Shown: positions 19,948-31,886, counted from the first letter of the stretch. The stretch: DNA of 64,000 nt from Brienomyrus brachyistius (GCF_023856365.1 NC_064542.1:10285363-10349362); one strand, 5' to 3'. Notes: a model not told the origin generated them from the letters alone. Numbers and translations: made by a program.

Positions 19948-20351
19948 TTACTTCTTACGACTTCGTCTTTTACGTTTGAGGCGTGGTACACTGTTACAGT
20001 CAGGACAGTACCACTTTCCCTTGGCCAAGTTATAATCCAGGGAGCTAGCGGTGGCTCATTAAGCTTCTGCGATCATTTACATTTGCATGTGCCTACATCA
20101 CGAACCCATCTGGATACAAACTGGTTGTACGCATCAAGGCTTTTTAAAGATCTTAGTTCCTTCATCGTGTAGGGGCTGTTGTGGTGTGTTCGTTTTTCTC
20201 TCGGAACTCGGAAATTCATCACGTCCGACAATCTCCCGTTCAAGCTACCACATCTCGGAACAAACATGGCTGCTTCCATGAATACGCTGCTGTGTGTTGT
20301 TGCTTTATATTTTTGCAGATTTGGAGTGAAATTATTTTTTCCAAGAGACAA
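19948..20351 (-). pseudogene. YqaJ/PHD-like gene fragments (exons)
   Basis: The minus frame across 20073-20351 contains SPYTMKELRSLKSLDAYNQF followed by VSRWVRD. It then meets a GT donor (gtaggc) at 20096. This motif resembles a block found in fish YqaJ/SWIM-type proteins. Further on, 19948-20044 on the same strand encodes LAKGKWYCPDC and a basic end (RLKRKRRSRKK) before a stop, resembling the end of a PHD finger. The nuclease or SWIM core expected between them is absent. The unit is convergent with the THAP gene. Assignment is from remembered family patterns only, and these may be remains of a transposon-encoded or multicopy gene. Confidence 0.38.
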
Positions 20352-20981
20352 ACAAGAAACACGAATTAGTCAAACCACATTAAAAGCTTTATAAAATATT
20401 TTAGTACATTCATAGCGATGCTCTTTTTTTCGAGATGCGAACAAACTACAAACAAACCAAAGACACTAACAAGTCTGGTAAAAATCTAATATTGCATGCT
20501 AGGATACTGTTTACGGTCAGTATACGGTATTCTCTAAATCAAACACGTGCAGTTACATTTGTAATTATTAATACATTTAACAAAATAAACATTTTTAAAG
20601 ATTTATAAAATAGAATTACTGTTGAGTGTGTAAGCCGCCATGTTGAAATTACGTCACAGGGGCAACTCGGACAAGAAAATTATGTCATAAGAGGCGTGTT
20701 TCCGACGGGAAGTGACGTTTTTCGTGACGTTTCGTAACGTTTTCATCCGAGTCAGAGAGAAATAATCGAACGCACCATTGGAGTACACCAAATAATTTAT
20801 GTCATAATACGACACATCCGCCCACGTCGACACGTCGTCAGCACAGGCTGATTTTTCGATCCTATAAGGATCAATTTCGCTTATTTTAAGTTTATCTCCT
20901 GTAATCTAACAAAGATTTTGAAGACATTTCTTAATGAATGCAAAAAAAATTCTAGACACAAAATACGCACAGTTCGTTTAC

Positions 20982-20999
20982 CTTGAGCACCTCCAACAT
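20982..20999 (-). other. candidate first coding exon of the minus-strand unit
   Basis: On the minus strand, a Kozak-like gccgccATG opens MLEVLK and is followed at once by a GTAAAC donor. CRE-like and YY1-like motifs (gtcacg, catggcggcg) surround it. It could be the start exon of the YqaJ/PHD-like unit at 19948-20351. The link is inferred. Confidence 0.3.
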
Positions 21000-22245
21000 G
21001 GCGGCGGTAAACAAAGGAAGTCACGTGTTCGTAAACCATCTATAGTTTACGTTGATTAAATGGTCTGCAGTGCCTCCTTAGGGGGTCACGGGTGTGCTGT
21101 GGTTGGTTACGAGCTTAACTACCGTGTGACGTAATGAAGCCAATTGTCTGATATTACTTGTTGCCTCTTCCCTCGCGACCTCTCTCACTCTTTTAATGAA
21201 GAAAATATGTTTATGATTTAATAAAGGCTGTTGATCTTTCTATACAAATGTTTGTGATCATTTACAGGCTCTGAAATTTGTAGCAGTTTTCTGATTTGTT
21301 AGGAAACCCTCATCTATTACAATACCAAGCAGACCAAACACGCAGTACCATGAACACAATGACTGAGTAGAGAAAAAGCAGGAGTAGGCACTTACGTACA
21401 CAGATAACTGGGCTAACAAGAGGGCAGGTGTGAAACATTAGATGATTTATGGAAGTTTATATTGGACTTCATTATTTGTAACCCGCAGAAGACAATCCAT
21501 AAATACGTAGCCTACCATGATCCACAAATACATTGTGGAAGTAAGATTCCGGTAAATTGAGCAAGATGAGTGGACTTTACCTTGTTACCAACGTGAACCA
21601 ATAGAGCAGGAGAATTGTGTTTGTTATACGTTTGAGCTCGGTTTGTTGGTGTTTTGTGACCAATCAGGACTTGGAAGTCCTTATTTGGAATTGGGAGTTA
21701 TGGTTTAACAACTGATTGCTCTGTGTGCTCTGGGTACCAAGTACCAGAGGGTGATGAGAGCGCTTTGCTGGATTGCTGGAATAAAAGAGATTTTCTTTAC
21801 ATACCAAACTGAGAGGTCCAGACTTTTATTCTCTGTGGTATCAGAGAGGTTGATTTATAAATTTTCTTCCACAACATCACTATTCATAAATATGTATTTT
21901 TTTAGATTTTGTAGCTTTAAGGGAAAACCAGTGCGTGCAAAGGACAGTGGGTGTACGCGAGACGAGAGCCTGAAAGAGGAGGCACCGCGGAGGCAAGCCG
22001 GGATTTAGTTAGCCTGATTGTTCCCATCAGTAAATGTGGTCCCCGGGATTATGTATGCGTCACTGACAAATGTGAGTACTAAATTGTATCATTTTATGTA
22101 ACTGATAAGTGACGCTGGACTAATTTAATTTCCCTGATTACACTAATATGTTAATGAAACTTAGGTTTGTGTGCTTAAGTCATTGTAAGCACTGCAGTAA
22201 TTTATTTTACCTGTTTGTTTGTTAAAGAACGATGCATACATACAT
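21000..22245. other. no gene seen
   Basis: AT-rich DNA with no recognised exon or repeat on either strand. In the block B copy this spacer is largely absent. Confidence 0.3.
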
Positions 22246-23090
22246 ACATGTTCACCTACCTACCTACTTTCCTCCGAGTGTACATCCAGCTTACTACAAG
22301 TAGGACATGCCAAAGTACAGCTAACTGTTCCCCTCTCCTGCTTCTGAATGTGTATCTGGAGTATATAGTTATCAAATCTCGCATCTTGTCTTTCCTGAAT
22401 CGTGACTGATACCCCACAGGGAGTACTACCCTCCCGCAGCAAACACTATAACAGTTTCCCAGGGCGAGTGTGCCCCACCACCCCCCATTCCCACAGCTCC
22501 TGTTTATTTGTGGATTTTTGTCCATTTTGGTCTGCCAGCGCACGGGTGCAGGGCAAGTTGAACTCGCTCAGAGCGGAGATACTGCGTATGAAAGTCCCTC
22601 TGCACGCTGTCTGGTTGGACAGGATTCCTGAGTACATACCTCTACTTAAATATGTAACCTAATCTTGTTTAAACATCATTGACATCACAAACTTACCATC
22701 CTTTGGGCCAAGATAACTAACAGCAGTTGTCTGTTGAGAGCGTCTTCAGTCTTTTATGAAAGGAATTTTTGTCTTTGAAAGCTGTTTCCCCAACAATTTT
22801 TTTTTTACCTATAAATTAATACAGAAATTAGTGGGTCATCAAGCTGTAGGTTTTAGGGTAATAGTGATTCCATAAAGTGATAATCCAAACCACTAGTAAT
22901 ATTTGGTTAAAAGCTTTAAAAATTACCAATATGTTTAAAAAACACCAATATGTTATATAATTATGTTAAATTCATTCCAAATATAGCTAAACTGAACATC
23001 TCACAGTTTGGTTCATGATCTGATTTTAATACAATTACATGCTGGCTAGATAGAGGAATAAATGTTGCTCATTTGCATCCTGTAATACAA
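22246..23090. repeat. segmental duplication, distal block A
   Basis: Collinear with 58064-58895, beginning at the shared acatgttcacctacctac and ending near aataaatgttgctcattt. On the minus strand both copies show a TATA-like catatttaagtagagg followed by a GC-balanced stretch that is open for about 60 codons. It could be the promoter and first exon of the PLAAT transcription units, which run on the same strand. That role is inferred from position. Confidence 0.6.
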
Positions 23091-23224
23091 TACTGTTAAA
23101 TATAGTGGTGCGTAACAACGAAAGCAGATACTACTCTGTGATGCTCACCGCGGTGAAATTGGTTTTATGTTCGATATTCGCTACATTTACTGACATCTAA
23201 ACTGTAATACTGATACACGGTTAT

Positions 23225-23401
23225 TGTGTTGTCTTACTTATTTTTATAATCAGCAGACGAGGCGTGTAAGCTCCTTTTAACGCACTTTATTTCTACTACA
23301 TTTTTAGTACCGCCATCAGTGCTACATTCCTTAGCCATGCTGCCCACCCCGTTGCCCCCTGGGTAACTGAGTTCTTCCCGAACTATACTCATAACATAAC
23401 A
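23225..23401 (-). repeat. 3' LTR of gypsy element 1
   Basis: TGTGTTGTC...CATAACA on the + strand. It differs from the 5' LTR at four positions. Confidence 0.9.
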
Positions 23402-23629
23402 TCTTTCTCCCTATAAAGAAAAATAATACTTACCCATTACGGAATAGCTTTACTGGTGAGCATTTTAACTTTACTTGTAAATAACTCTTTTAATTTGAAC
23501 AAACTTTTCCTTTTTTTGAATACTAATACTAACAATAACAAGCAGCTCTCTAAGCTTCAAAACAAAAGCACCCATTTCTTTTTTTTTATATTATTCCTTA
23601 TTGGAGCAACCTGCAACACTTAAGACTCC

Positions 23630-23999
23630 TTAACAACTCTCAATCAGTCTCTTAGGTGGCAGAACATGCCTCCTAGGCCTTGACTCTCTTTCCACGTGTG
23701 GTGATTTCACCATTTTAGAAAGTCTCACAGCAGCGGGTGACACAGGTTCTACTTTCAAGCCACATCCCACATTTTCTGGCCCATTGTCAGTTGACTCTGC
23801 AGACCTATCCATGTCCTTCTGAATTGTCTCCTGACTTGCTGTGTCTCTTCCACCTGGCTGTAACTGAAGATCTGCTCGATTTCTCCTCAAGGATAATCCA
23901 CTCTCCATCTGGATCCTATACGAACGTGGAGCTACTTCCTCCTCCACCTGTCCTTGTTGTCTCCATGTGCCTATAGAAATGTCTCTTATACGCACCTTG
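23630..23999 (-). pseudogene. gypsy 1 pol C-terminal end, beyond the insertion
   Basis: The minus frame here (RIRDISIGTWRQQ; PRSYRIQMESG) is the end of the gypsy 1 polyprotein, separated from the rest by the 24000-25395 insertion. The 5-bp repeat ccttg on both sides marks the break. Confidence 0.7.
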
Positions 24000-25395
24000 T
24001 GTCATGCCCGGCTCGTCCGCTCCTCCTGTGTGCCACGCCCCCTGATTACCCACGTGTTTTCTCCCGATTGTACCCAGCTGTGTCTAGTTAATTTGCTCAG
24101 TCCTGTGTATTTCAGTCCGTGTCTTACCTGAGTCCATTGTCTGTCATTGATGTTGTCAATGCCTGTGTTCCGTCCTGCCCGTACCTACGTTAATAAACCC
24201 CTAGTCTACCCCGAATTCTGCCTCCTGCCTGTTCCTGATCGCTCTCGCTGCCTGAGCGATCTCCCGTCCGGCACGTGGTGTGACAGAATGACAGACCAAG
24301 ACAAAGTAGCTTCCGTAACTGTGGAAGACTACGGCAGTTACGTCGACCAGCTGCTATTCTGGGTAGCCCAGCCCGGCATTCGGGAGAATGCCCCGGCATG
24401 GAGACGAGTGAGCCGGAACTGGGATCTCCTAGACCAGCTGTCCCTCGAGGAGGGCGCGCACCCTCGTCCTTTCGTCTCTCCCTGGAAGTGATCCGGAACG
24501 CTTCCCGATCACCGCGAGGGTCCCCGGTGCTGCTAAGCTACCTCCCCGGGCAGCTTCCCCGGTCCGGAGAACTCGCCGGGCCGCTGCGATCGCCTGGTCG
24601 GAGGAGCTCCCTCCACTACTGCCCGCGGACCCCGCTCCCGTGCGGCCGCCGCCGCCCGCGGACCCCGCTCCCGTGCGGCCGCCACCGCCCGCGGACCCCA
24701 CTCCCGTGCGGCAGCCTTCGCAGCCGCCTGCGCAGCCACCGCCTGCGCAGCCTGCAGCTCCAGGGCAGGCGCCCCCACTGCAGCAGCCTGCAGCTCCCGG
24801 GCAGGCGCCTCCACTGCAGCAGCTTGCAGCTCCAAGTCCTGACCGCGCTCCAAGTCCTGACCACTCTCCAGCAGCTCCCAGGCCGGCGCCCCCACAGCCT
24901 GCTGACCCTGTTCCGGTCCCTGACCGTGCCCCTGCTTCTGACCGTGCCCCAGTTCCTGTCGCCCTAGTCCCCGAGGTGGTCCCGGAGGACTCCATCGTGG
25001 CTCCTCCCTCTTCGGAGGTGGAGGAGCTGGAATGGGACCCCTCGGGGATCACACTTCTGACTTCTTCACCCTCACCCCGGCGAACTCGACCCCGACCTGG
25101 GGTCGTCATGTCTGTGTCCCGTAAAGGGAGGGGACACGGACGAAGGACTGGGGTCCCGCCCGCCCTGCCCCCTGGCTCGCCCTCCCTCGCCTGCGCTAGG
25201 GCTTGGTCGGCTCCTGCAGGTCCTGGCCCCCCGGGTCGGCGGTCGCCTGCGGATCCCCCTCCTCGCCCTCGTCGCCCTGCCTCGCTCCTTCCGCCGGGTC
25301 CTCGGCGGTCACCTGCGGGTGCCCCTGAGGCGGCTCCTCGGTCGCCTGCTGGTCCCCCGCCTCCTGCGATCTCCCGTCCGGCACGTGGTGTGACA
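24000..25395 (+). mobile_element. proline-rich LTR element, copy 2 (nested in gypsy 1)
   Basis: 5' LTR 24000-24285 (TGTCATGCCC...GTGTGACA). Only the last 29 bases of a 3' LTR remain (about 25367-25395). A perfect 5-bp repeat, ccttg, lies at 23995-23999 and 25396-25400. ATGACAGACC starts two bases inside the 5' LTR. The internal region carries three 33-bp units near 24620-24715 and about three 36-bp units near 24760-24835. It also carries a conserved C-terminal segment (EVEELEWDPSG; RPRPGVVMSVS). Confidence 0.85.
24288..25380 (+). pseudogene. proline-rich ORF of LTR element copy 2
   Basis: The ATG frame encodes MTDQDKVASVTVEDYGSYVD and further residues, then stops at 24491. After a frame change, a long Pro/Ala-rich frame (from 24640) carries PADPAPVRPPP and AAPGQAPPLQQ repeats, an acidic EVEELEWDPSG, then RKGRGHGRRTGVPPALPPGS. 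The latter parts recur in copies 1 and 3. A gag-related origin is possible, but no zinc knuckle, protease or RT is present. Confidence 0.5.
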
Positions 25396-25400
25396 CCTTG

Positions 25401-26705
25401 TCTCCTGGCTTCAGGGAAGGCAGGTGCTTCGCTGTGCGATCATACAGCTGTTTTTGTTTCGCCTTTTGTCCAGCCTTTATTTTTCTGTCTTTATGTGCAG
25501 TTCTTGGCGTCAGCAAGTCCTCATTTACTGGTAGGTTTGAACGAATACGCCTACCCATCAGCATCTGGGCTGGTCATAGTTCATTCTGTAGGGGTGTACT
25601 TCTATAAATCGGTAAGCTCTTCTGAAAGTCATCTCTATCCTGTGCTTTCTTCATCAGTGTTTTTACTATTTTGACTGAGCTTTCTGCCAAGCCGTTAGAC
25701 TTTGGATAGGTTGGACTTGATGTTGAATGTTGAAACCCCCATTCTTTGGCAAAGGCGGCAAATTCACAGCTAGAAAACTGGGGCCCATTATCTGAGAACA
25801 GTATGCATGGGACACCATGCCTGGCAAAAACAGTCTTGAGGTAACTGATCACTGCTTTACTTGATGTAGACTGCAGTAACCCAACTTCAGGATAGTTTGA
25901 AAAGTAGTCAGTGACCACTATGTAACTTTTCCCATCGTAATTAAACAGGTCAGTTCCTACCTTGTAATAAGGTCTGTGTGGTACTGGATGATTCAGTAGC
26001 GGCTCAGCTTGTTGTTTTGGCCTGTAGGTGCAGCAAAGTTCACATGAGGCTGTTGTCTGGCTGATGTCATGATTGATTCTTGGCCAGTACATTACCTCCC
26101 TAGCCCTGCGTTTGCACTTGACCTCTCCAAGATGACCTTCGTGTATCTTTTGGAGCATTTGTTTACGTAGTGAGGATGGAATGACAAACTTGCTCCCTTT
26201 CATCACTATGTCATCTACCACTGTGAGCTCTCCTCTGCAGTTCCAGTAGTCTTGGATTTTCTCAGAGCAGTCCTTCTTGTTTTCCGGCCATCCATTCTGT
26301 ATTGTGCTCTTGAGTTCTTTCATGATTTCATCTGTATCTATCTCTCTTCGTATTTGTTCTGTCCTGTCAGCAGTTACTGGCAAAGACATCATCACCATGT
26401 CAACGTATGCCTGTATTTCTGCACTCTTCTCACTGTCCTGATGTTCCTCCTTATCCACTGCTCTAGATAAGGTGTCAGCTGTGTACATGTACTTTCCTTT
26501 CGTATATATCATGTGCACGTCATATTTTTGCAATCTGATTAACATACGCTGTATCCATACTGGACAGTCATTCAGAGATTTGGACATGATAGACACCAGA
26601 GGTTTATGGTCAGTTTCCACTTCAAATGTTTGACCATAGACATACTGATGAAAACGCTCACATGCATACATGCTCGCTAACAGCTCCTTTTCTATTTGAG
26701 CGTAT
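25401..26705 (-). pseudogene. gypsy 1 RNase H-integrase
   Basis: Continues pol after the TAG near 26909 and a TGA near 26709. It shows RNase H (TDHKPLVSI; YTADTLSRA), the zinc-binding HX-CELC region, and the integrase core with all three acidic residues in place (GTDLF, SDNGPQF, GLAESS). The C-terminal part (LPSLKPGDKV) is cut at 25400 by the inserted element and resumes at 23999. Confidence 0.85.
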
Positions 26706-26905
26706 CATGACTCTGCGCTCGTTAAGGCTCTGGATGCGTAGGCTACAGGTAGCCACTGTTCCTCGTGTTGCTGCAACAGCACCGCACCCAGTCCGTACTG
26801 TGACGCATCTGCTGAGATCCTGGTACTTTTCTTTGGGTCGTAAAACTTCAACACCGGCTCTTGTGTGAGAATCTCTTTCAGTTTTTGAAAGCATTGTTCC
26901 TGCTC

Positions 26906-28582
26906 CTAGGACCAGATCCATTCATTCTTTTGTTCAAGCAGACTCCTGAGAGATGCTGATACGGTTGACAGTTGTGGGACAAACTTGGCAAGATAGGTGA
27001 CCATTCCTAGGAACCTTCTGACCTCATCCTTGTTGTTCGGTCTTTCCATGTTGTCTATTGCTGACGTTTTCTTCGGATCTGGCTTCACCCCCTCTTGACT
27101 GACAACATCTCCCACAAAGGTAAGTGTTTTCACTCCAAACTCACATTTGTCTTTGTTAAGTTTCAGATTCACTTCTCTTATCTTGTCTAACACTTGTCTC
27201 AGTCTTTTGTTGTGTTCTTCTCTAGTAGTCCCCCACACTATGATGTCATCCATCATGGTCTCTACTCCTGGTATGTGCTCAAAAATCATATGAATGGTCT
27301 TATGATAGACTTCAGGGGCTGATAAGATGCCGTATGGCAGACGAAGAAACCTGTACCTGCCCTCCGGTGTGTTGAACGTACACAGCCTCGAGCTCTCCTC
27401 GTCTAGTCTCAGCTGCCAGAAACCTGATGAGGCGTCTAGTTTACTGAACCACTTAGCTCCAGCAAACTGTGCCATGATTTCTTCTCTGGTTGGTAACTTG
27501 AAATGTTCTCTTTTAATAGCTTTATTTAAATCCCTTGGATCCAAGCATGTTCTGAGAGCACCTGTTTTCTTTTGCAGAATAACCAGCGAGCTGACCCATT
27601 CAGTTGGCTCATCTATTTTCTTGATGACCTGTAGTTGTTCCATGCGTGCCAGTTCCTCTTTTAGTTTTTCCCGCAGTGCAAATGGGATTTTCCTACAAGG
27701 ATGCACAACAGTTGGCACATTTTTATTCACACAAATTTTATGTTCTCCTGGGAGACATCCGAGTCCCTCAAAACTCTTTATACAAAAGTCTTTATACTCT
27801 TCCATGAGTGAATCCTGATCATTTGCAGCATCGGGTGATGTGACTACAAACACTCTTTTAACCAAGTTGAGCTTTATGCATGCACTGAGTCCTAGGATTG
27901 GTTGTACACTCTTATCCACAATCAGCAGCTGTGCTCGTATCCGTCGATTTCTGTATTTGAATGTTACAACACATCCACCTTTAACAGGAACTCGCTCTCC
28001 TGTGTATCCTGTCACCTTTGTTTTCACAGGTAGAATTTTGCTCTTTTTTGTCAGAACTTTGTAATGTTCCCAAGATAATAAGTTTACCTGGGCACCTGTA
28101 TCTAACTTGAACGGAATGATTGTCTCATTAATTTCAATAGGTACAACCCATTCCTCTTTCTCCATTGTACAGGTGTGCACTTCATCCACAATGAACTCCT
28201 CATCATCCTCATCTCCCTCATCAACTGTGTGAACTTTCTGTTTTGGTGCTGCTTTGCAACATTTGGCGTAGTGATTACTTTTCCCACAGTTGTTACAGGA
28301 TTTCCCAAATGCTGGGCATGATTTTGGTTTGTGACTGTTTCCACATTTACCAAATCTGAACTCTGCAGATTTATCTTTTTGTTTGGTAAATGTTTTCTTT
28401 TTCTTTCCTTCCTTATACATTGCATGCACTGTTTCACCCCTCTGGAGCTCTCTTGCTTGGGCTCGTGTAGTTTCTGCTGCTCTGCACATACTGACACACT
28501 TATCCAGTGTAAGTCCAGTTTCTCTGAGCAGTCTTTCTCTCAGTGCATTGTCCACTGTTCCACAGACAATCCTGTCTCTCAC
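26906..28582 (-). pseudogene. gypsy 1 nucleocapsid-protease-RT
   Basis: A 558-codon frame. A CCHC knuckle of form CX2CX4HX4C (CNNCGKSNHYAKCC) lies at about residues 96-109, and the aspartic protease LDTGAQ at about 160-165. RT motifs follow: LDASSGFWQL (about 382-391), FLRLPYGILSAP (about 412-423) and MMDDIIVW (about 443-450). The usual Tyr of the YxDD box is Met here. The frame ends in a TAG inside the RT thumb/RNase H linker. Confidence 0.85.
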
Positions 28583-28638
28583 TAGTGAGTCTCTCAGGGT
28601 TCCAAATTCACATGTTTTGCTTAATGTGTGAAGCTCTG

Positions 28639-29048
28639 CTAAGTACTGATCAAAAGGTACTCCCTGCTTTTGGTCATGGGTGAAAACCTTTCAAAGGTCA
28701 CATTCTGTCTTGGCACGAAGTACTCTTCAAACTTTGTCATTACATTCGCCAAAGTCATATTAGCTTCGTCCAGCTGAAAGCTATTATATATATCCAAAGC
28801 ATCTTCCCCTATAACATGCAAAAGGATATGAGCTTTCAATTTTTCATCATCACCCCTGCTCCGCTTGCTGTTAAATATATATTAAACCTTTGCTTAAAGC
28901 GCTTCCAATTATCAGCAAGATTACCGGTCAATTGCATAGACGCGGGCGGACTTAGCTTTTCCATAGCTGCACGTCGGGATATCTGGATTTCCACAGCCGT
29001 TTTCTGTTGCCTGTTATCCACTATCACGGGCAGAAGATCCTCTTTCAC
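28639..29048 (-). pseudogene. gypsy 1 gag, broken
   Basis: Two overlapping frames, 29048-28836 and 28839-28639, encode a gag-like capsid region (NLADNWKRFKQRFNIYL; HVIGEDALDIYNSF). They are in different registers, so a frameshift lies near 28850. A further shift separates this part from the nucleocapsid frame that starts at 28582. The motifs match gypsy 2 gag. Confidence 0.8.
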
Positions 29049-29208
29049 TTGACCTATCTGTTCCCGCTATGCTTTTACTGCAGCTTACAGCCTTCACACG
29101 ATGTAGCACACTTCGTTAACATATCACTCGTTTAGCGCGTATTTTCTTTACTTTTTTTTTCTTTTCTTCTTTTTCCCGTGGCGAATTCTATCCACAGCCG
29201 CTCACGGT

Positions 29209-29222
29209 CACTTCTGACACCA
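29209..29222 (-). other. primer-binding site, tRNA-Leu type
   Basis: On the minus strand TGGTGTCAGAAGTG follows the LTR directly. It is complementary to the 3' end of vertebrate tRNA-Leu (cttctgacacca). Gypsy element 2 has the same site with one change. Confidence 0.75.
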
Positions 29223-29399
29223 TGTGTTGTCTTTCTTATTTTTATAATCAGCAGACGAGGTGTGTAAACTCCTTTTAACGCACTTTATTTCTACTACATT
29301 TTTAGTACCGCCATCAGTGCTACATTCCTCAGCCATGCTGCCCACCCCGTTGCCCCCTGGGTAACTGAGTTCTTCCCGAACTATACTCATAACATAACA
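29223..29399 (-). repeat. 5' LTR of gypsy element 1
   Basis: The partner of 23225-23401. The primer-binding site starts on the next base inward. Confidence 0.9.
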
Positions 29400-29404
29400 G
29401 TTAT

Positions 29405-31886
29405 AGGTCAAGTAGAGCAGGTGTTGTAGAAAACAAATGAGTGTGAAACTTTTATGAAAGGCTGTGAAAGATGAGAGAGGGCCAGAGGAACTCACTGAAC
29501 TTGGTTTGATGTTGATTGGTTTAAAAATGAAAGAGCTATTGCAATTTATCCAACAAGGTTATAGGACACATACTGTACAAGTGGTGTTATGGTGATTGGC
29601 ATTGCACTTTTAAGACGGTCCCTCAGTTTTCCGGCAGTTTTGTATGAGCAGACGGGTATTCCCGTCTTGCTTTATATTTTTAATTCATATTGCTGGAGAA
29701 TGTGGAGCTAACTAAAAGTGTGAAATATTCTCCTCGTTTAACTTCACATGTGGAGCCTAATCTGAAAAGAATTACCGTCGTGATCCCGAGGATATTGCAG
29801 ATTAGATGTCAGTAAATGTAGCGAAAATCGAACATAAAACCAACTTCACCGCGGTAAGACACCCGTGGTGTCAGGGTCAGCACCAGTTTGTCCCAGTCTT
29901 TCATGTCCCCTCCCCATTTGACCAGCAGGTGTCGCAGGGCATCCTGTCCTCCGTGTTGTCAGCCTTTGTATTTCTACTTACTCCTCATTGGCTGCATGGC
30001 TCAAAGAGTTGAACATACAGCTACCTGTTAATTTCTCTGGTGTGTGTTTGAATCCCACCTCTTTTGTTTTTGTATTTTGTTAGCTAGAGTTTCATTGGTA
30101 TCAGTTTTCCTAGTCCCTGTGATTTAGTGGTTTTCTGTTTTGGTTTCTAGCTTTGTGCCTGGGTTGTGTTGTACCTGTCTTCCTTATTCCCCAGTGTTAG
30201 TCTCGCCTGTTGCCTGTTTTCTTGCATCAGTCCTTGTGTGTTCTCCCTGATTGGTTAATTTTTTCATGTTTCATTCCTGCTGTGTGGTTACCTGGTTTAG
30301 TTTCTTTATGTAAATTCTGTATTTGAATAATATAATCAAATGAGAGAACAGAAATTCATTTCCTGGCAGGTAAGCTGTCATAAAGACAAACGTCTTTTGT
30401 GTTTAGGTATTTCTGATCACTGTACCAGAACATTGTCGAAAAAAATTAATTGCTAAATGTGTATAAGCAATCATATTGTGTAATTTTCCTCCTTGGGTTA
30501 ATAAAACTAAGGACTTATTTGTTCATAAACTAGTAAACTAATGATGAGACAAATAACCTTTTTTTTCACTGGGCCAGTCATAGGCAGCCACCGACCATCA
30601 GACGCGCCTCGTTCTGTGCAAGTTTTAACAGGTCTGTTTTGTTTTGTTCTGCTCTGAGTTTTCAGTTGAGTTGCGGCTAGATCTTTCTCAACCGACCCGC
30701 TCAAGGTCCAAATTGGGAGAAACTGTTAAGTACCAAGATTTTGATCAAGGTACAAGCTGAAAAAAAATCTTCAGACCGTTGGTCAAGTTAAGAGGCGTTC
30801 AAGTTACATGGTTCTACTGTATCTTTGATTTTGTGTCATTTTGGCAACTTGTTGAAGTTATTTGATAGACAACAGTGCATGTTTTTTATATATTACTTAT
30901 TACTTTATAATACATGAAAGAAATTGAAATATTCTAAGTTACAAGCCTGATATTAATGGGTACGAAAATCAACGCATTTGGCGCTTGTCTGGTTCTAAGG
31001 GGTAAAATATCTGATATTAACAGTACTTATCAAAAGTATTTAGTTGGTATTGAATTCATTTATTAATGTTCCTACCTGGTCAGGGTGTGGATGGGCTTGT
31101 GGTGAGGAACGTTAAAGCAGCGTCGGCATTTGACTTACTTTCTGTTTTGTTTCAACTAATATAATATCGGTACCGTAAGTTTCACTTTCTTGTTAATACC
31201 GCCTCTAAGAGTGCAATTGTATTATTGTCCTCATTGTATAACTTTACATATTACATGCACCAGCGCTTTCGTTTCAGATGTCTACAGATATGACCTATAG
31301 TGTGAGAATTTGCATTCCCTATCATCCTCTACAGCAGTTGTATGTTAGCATAATGTTATTAGATCAGTCCTTTAATGTAACGATTATGTTTAATCCTGTG
31401 GAATCAGAATCAGTTTTTATTGGTCAAATAAGATCACACGTATTGTACAAGGAATTTGACTTGGTGTTTGCTGGAGAACCACACAAATAAGAACTTTCAG
31501 TGAACTTTAAATAAAGGGCAACACACAGTATTAAAAGTGGGATGATGGCATGATTGTGCAGTGAACAGTGTGTAACAAGATGTAACCGGTACGAGTAGCA
31601 ACCATATAGCTGAAAAGGGGACCTTTATTTTGATATCAAGAGGGGACTTTTATGCTGATATGGGGCCACGGTATTCTAGCAGATTTATACCCGCGTAATC
31701 TCGCGATCCGAACAGAAGTACTGTTTGGTCTTGAAGGTTTCGTGGGAAGAGGGAGTGCGGCAAGTGGTATTCCTTTGGATAAGTCGGACCGCTCTTTGTG
31801 AAGCTTGGGGCATTGATGGTGAGGGACGAACGCATTTGCCCAAAGGCACAAGATTGTTTGCAAAGACTGTTTGTTGTCCAATACTG
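29405..31886. other. intergenic, unclassified repeats
   Basis: No gene was seen. A T-rich stretch at about 29869-30340 has the look of a dispersed element (gaccagcaggtgtcgcaggg). Near 31334 a 45-bp stretch matches the DNA just before the Tc1-mariner fragment at 59605. Near 31400, gaatcagaatcagtttttat is a common fish repeat tail. None has clear ends. Confidence 0.35.

Larger units (their letters stand above)
23225..29399 (-). mobile_element. Ty3/gypsy element 1 (minus strand)
   Basis: Two 177-bp LTRs, 23225-23401 and 29223-29399, differ at four sites by eye. Perfect 5-bp repeats (gttat) flank the whole at 23220-23224 and 29400-29404. A primer-binding site complementary to a tRNA-Leu end abuts the 5' LTR (29209-29222). 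A purine tract (gggagaaaga on the minus strand) abuts the 3' LTR. Gag, protease, RT, RNase H and integrase lie in gypsy order on the minus strand. A second LTR element at 24000-25395 interrupts the end of pol. Confidence 0.93.
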
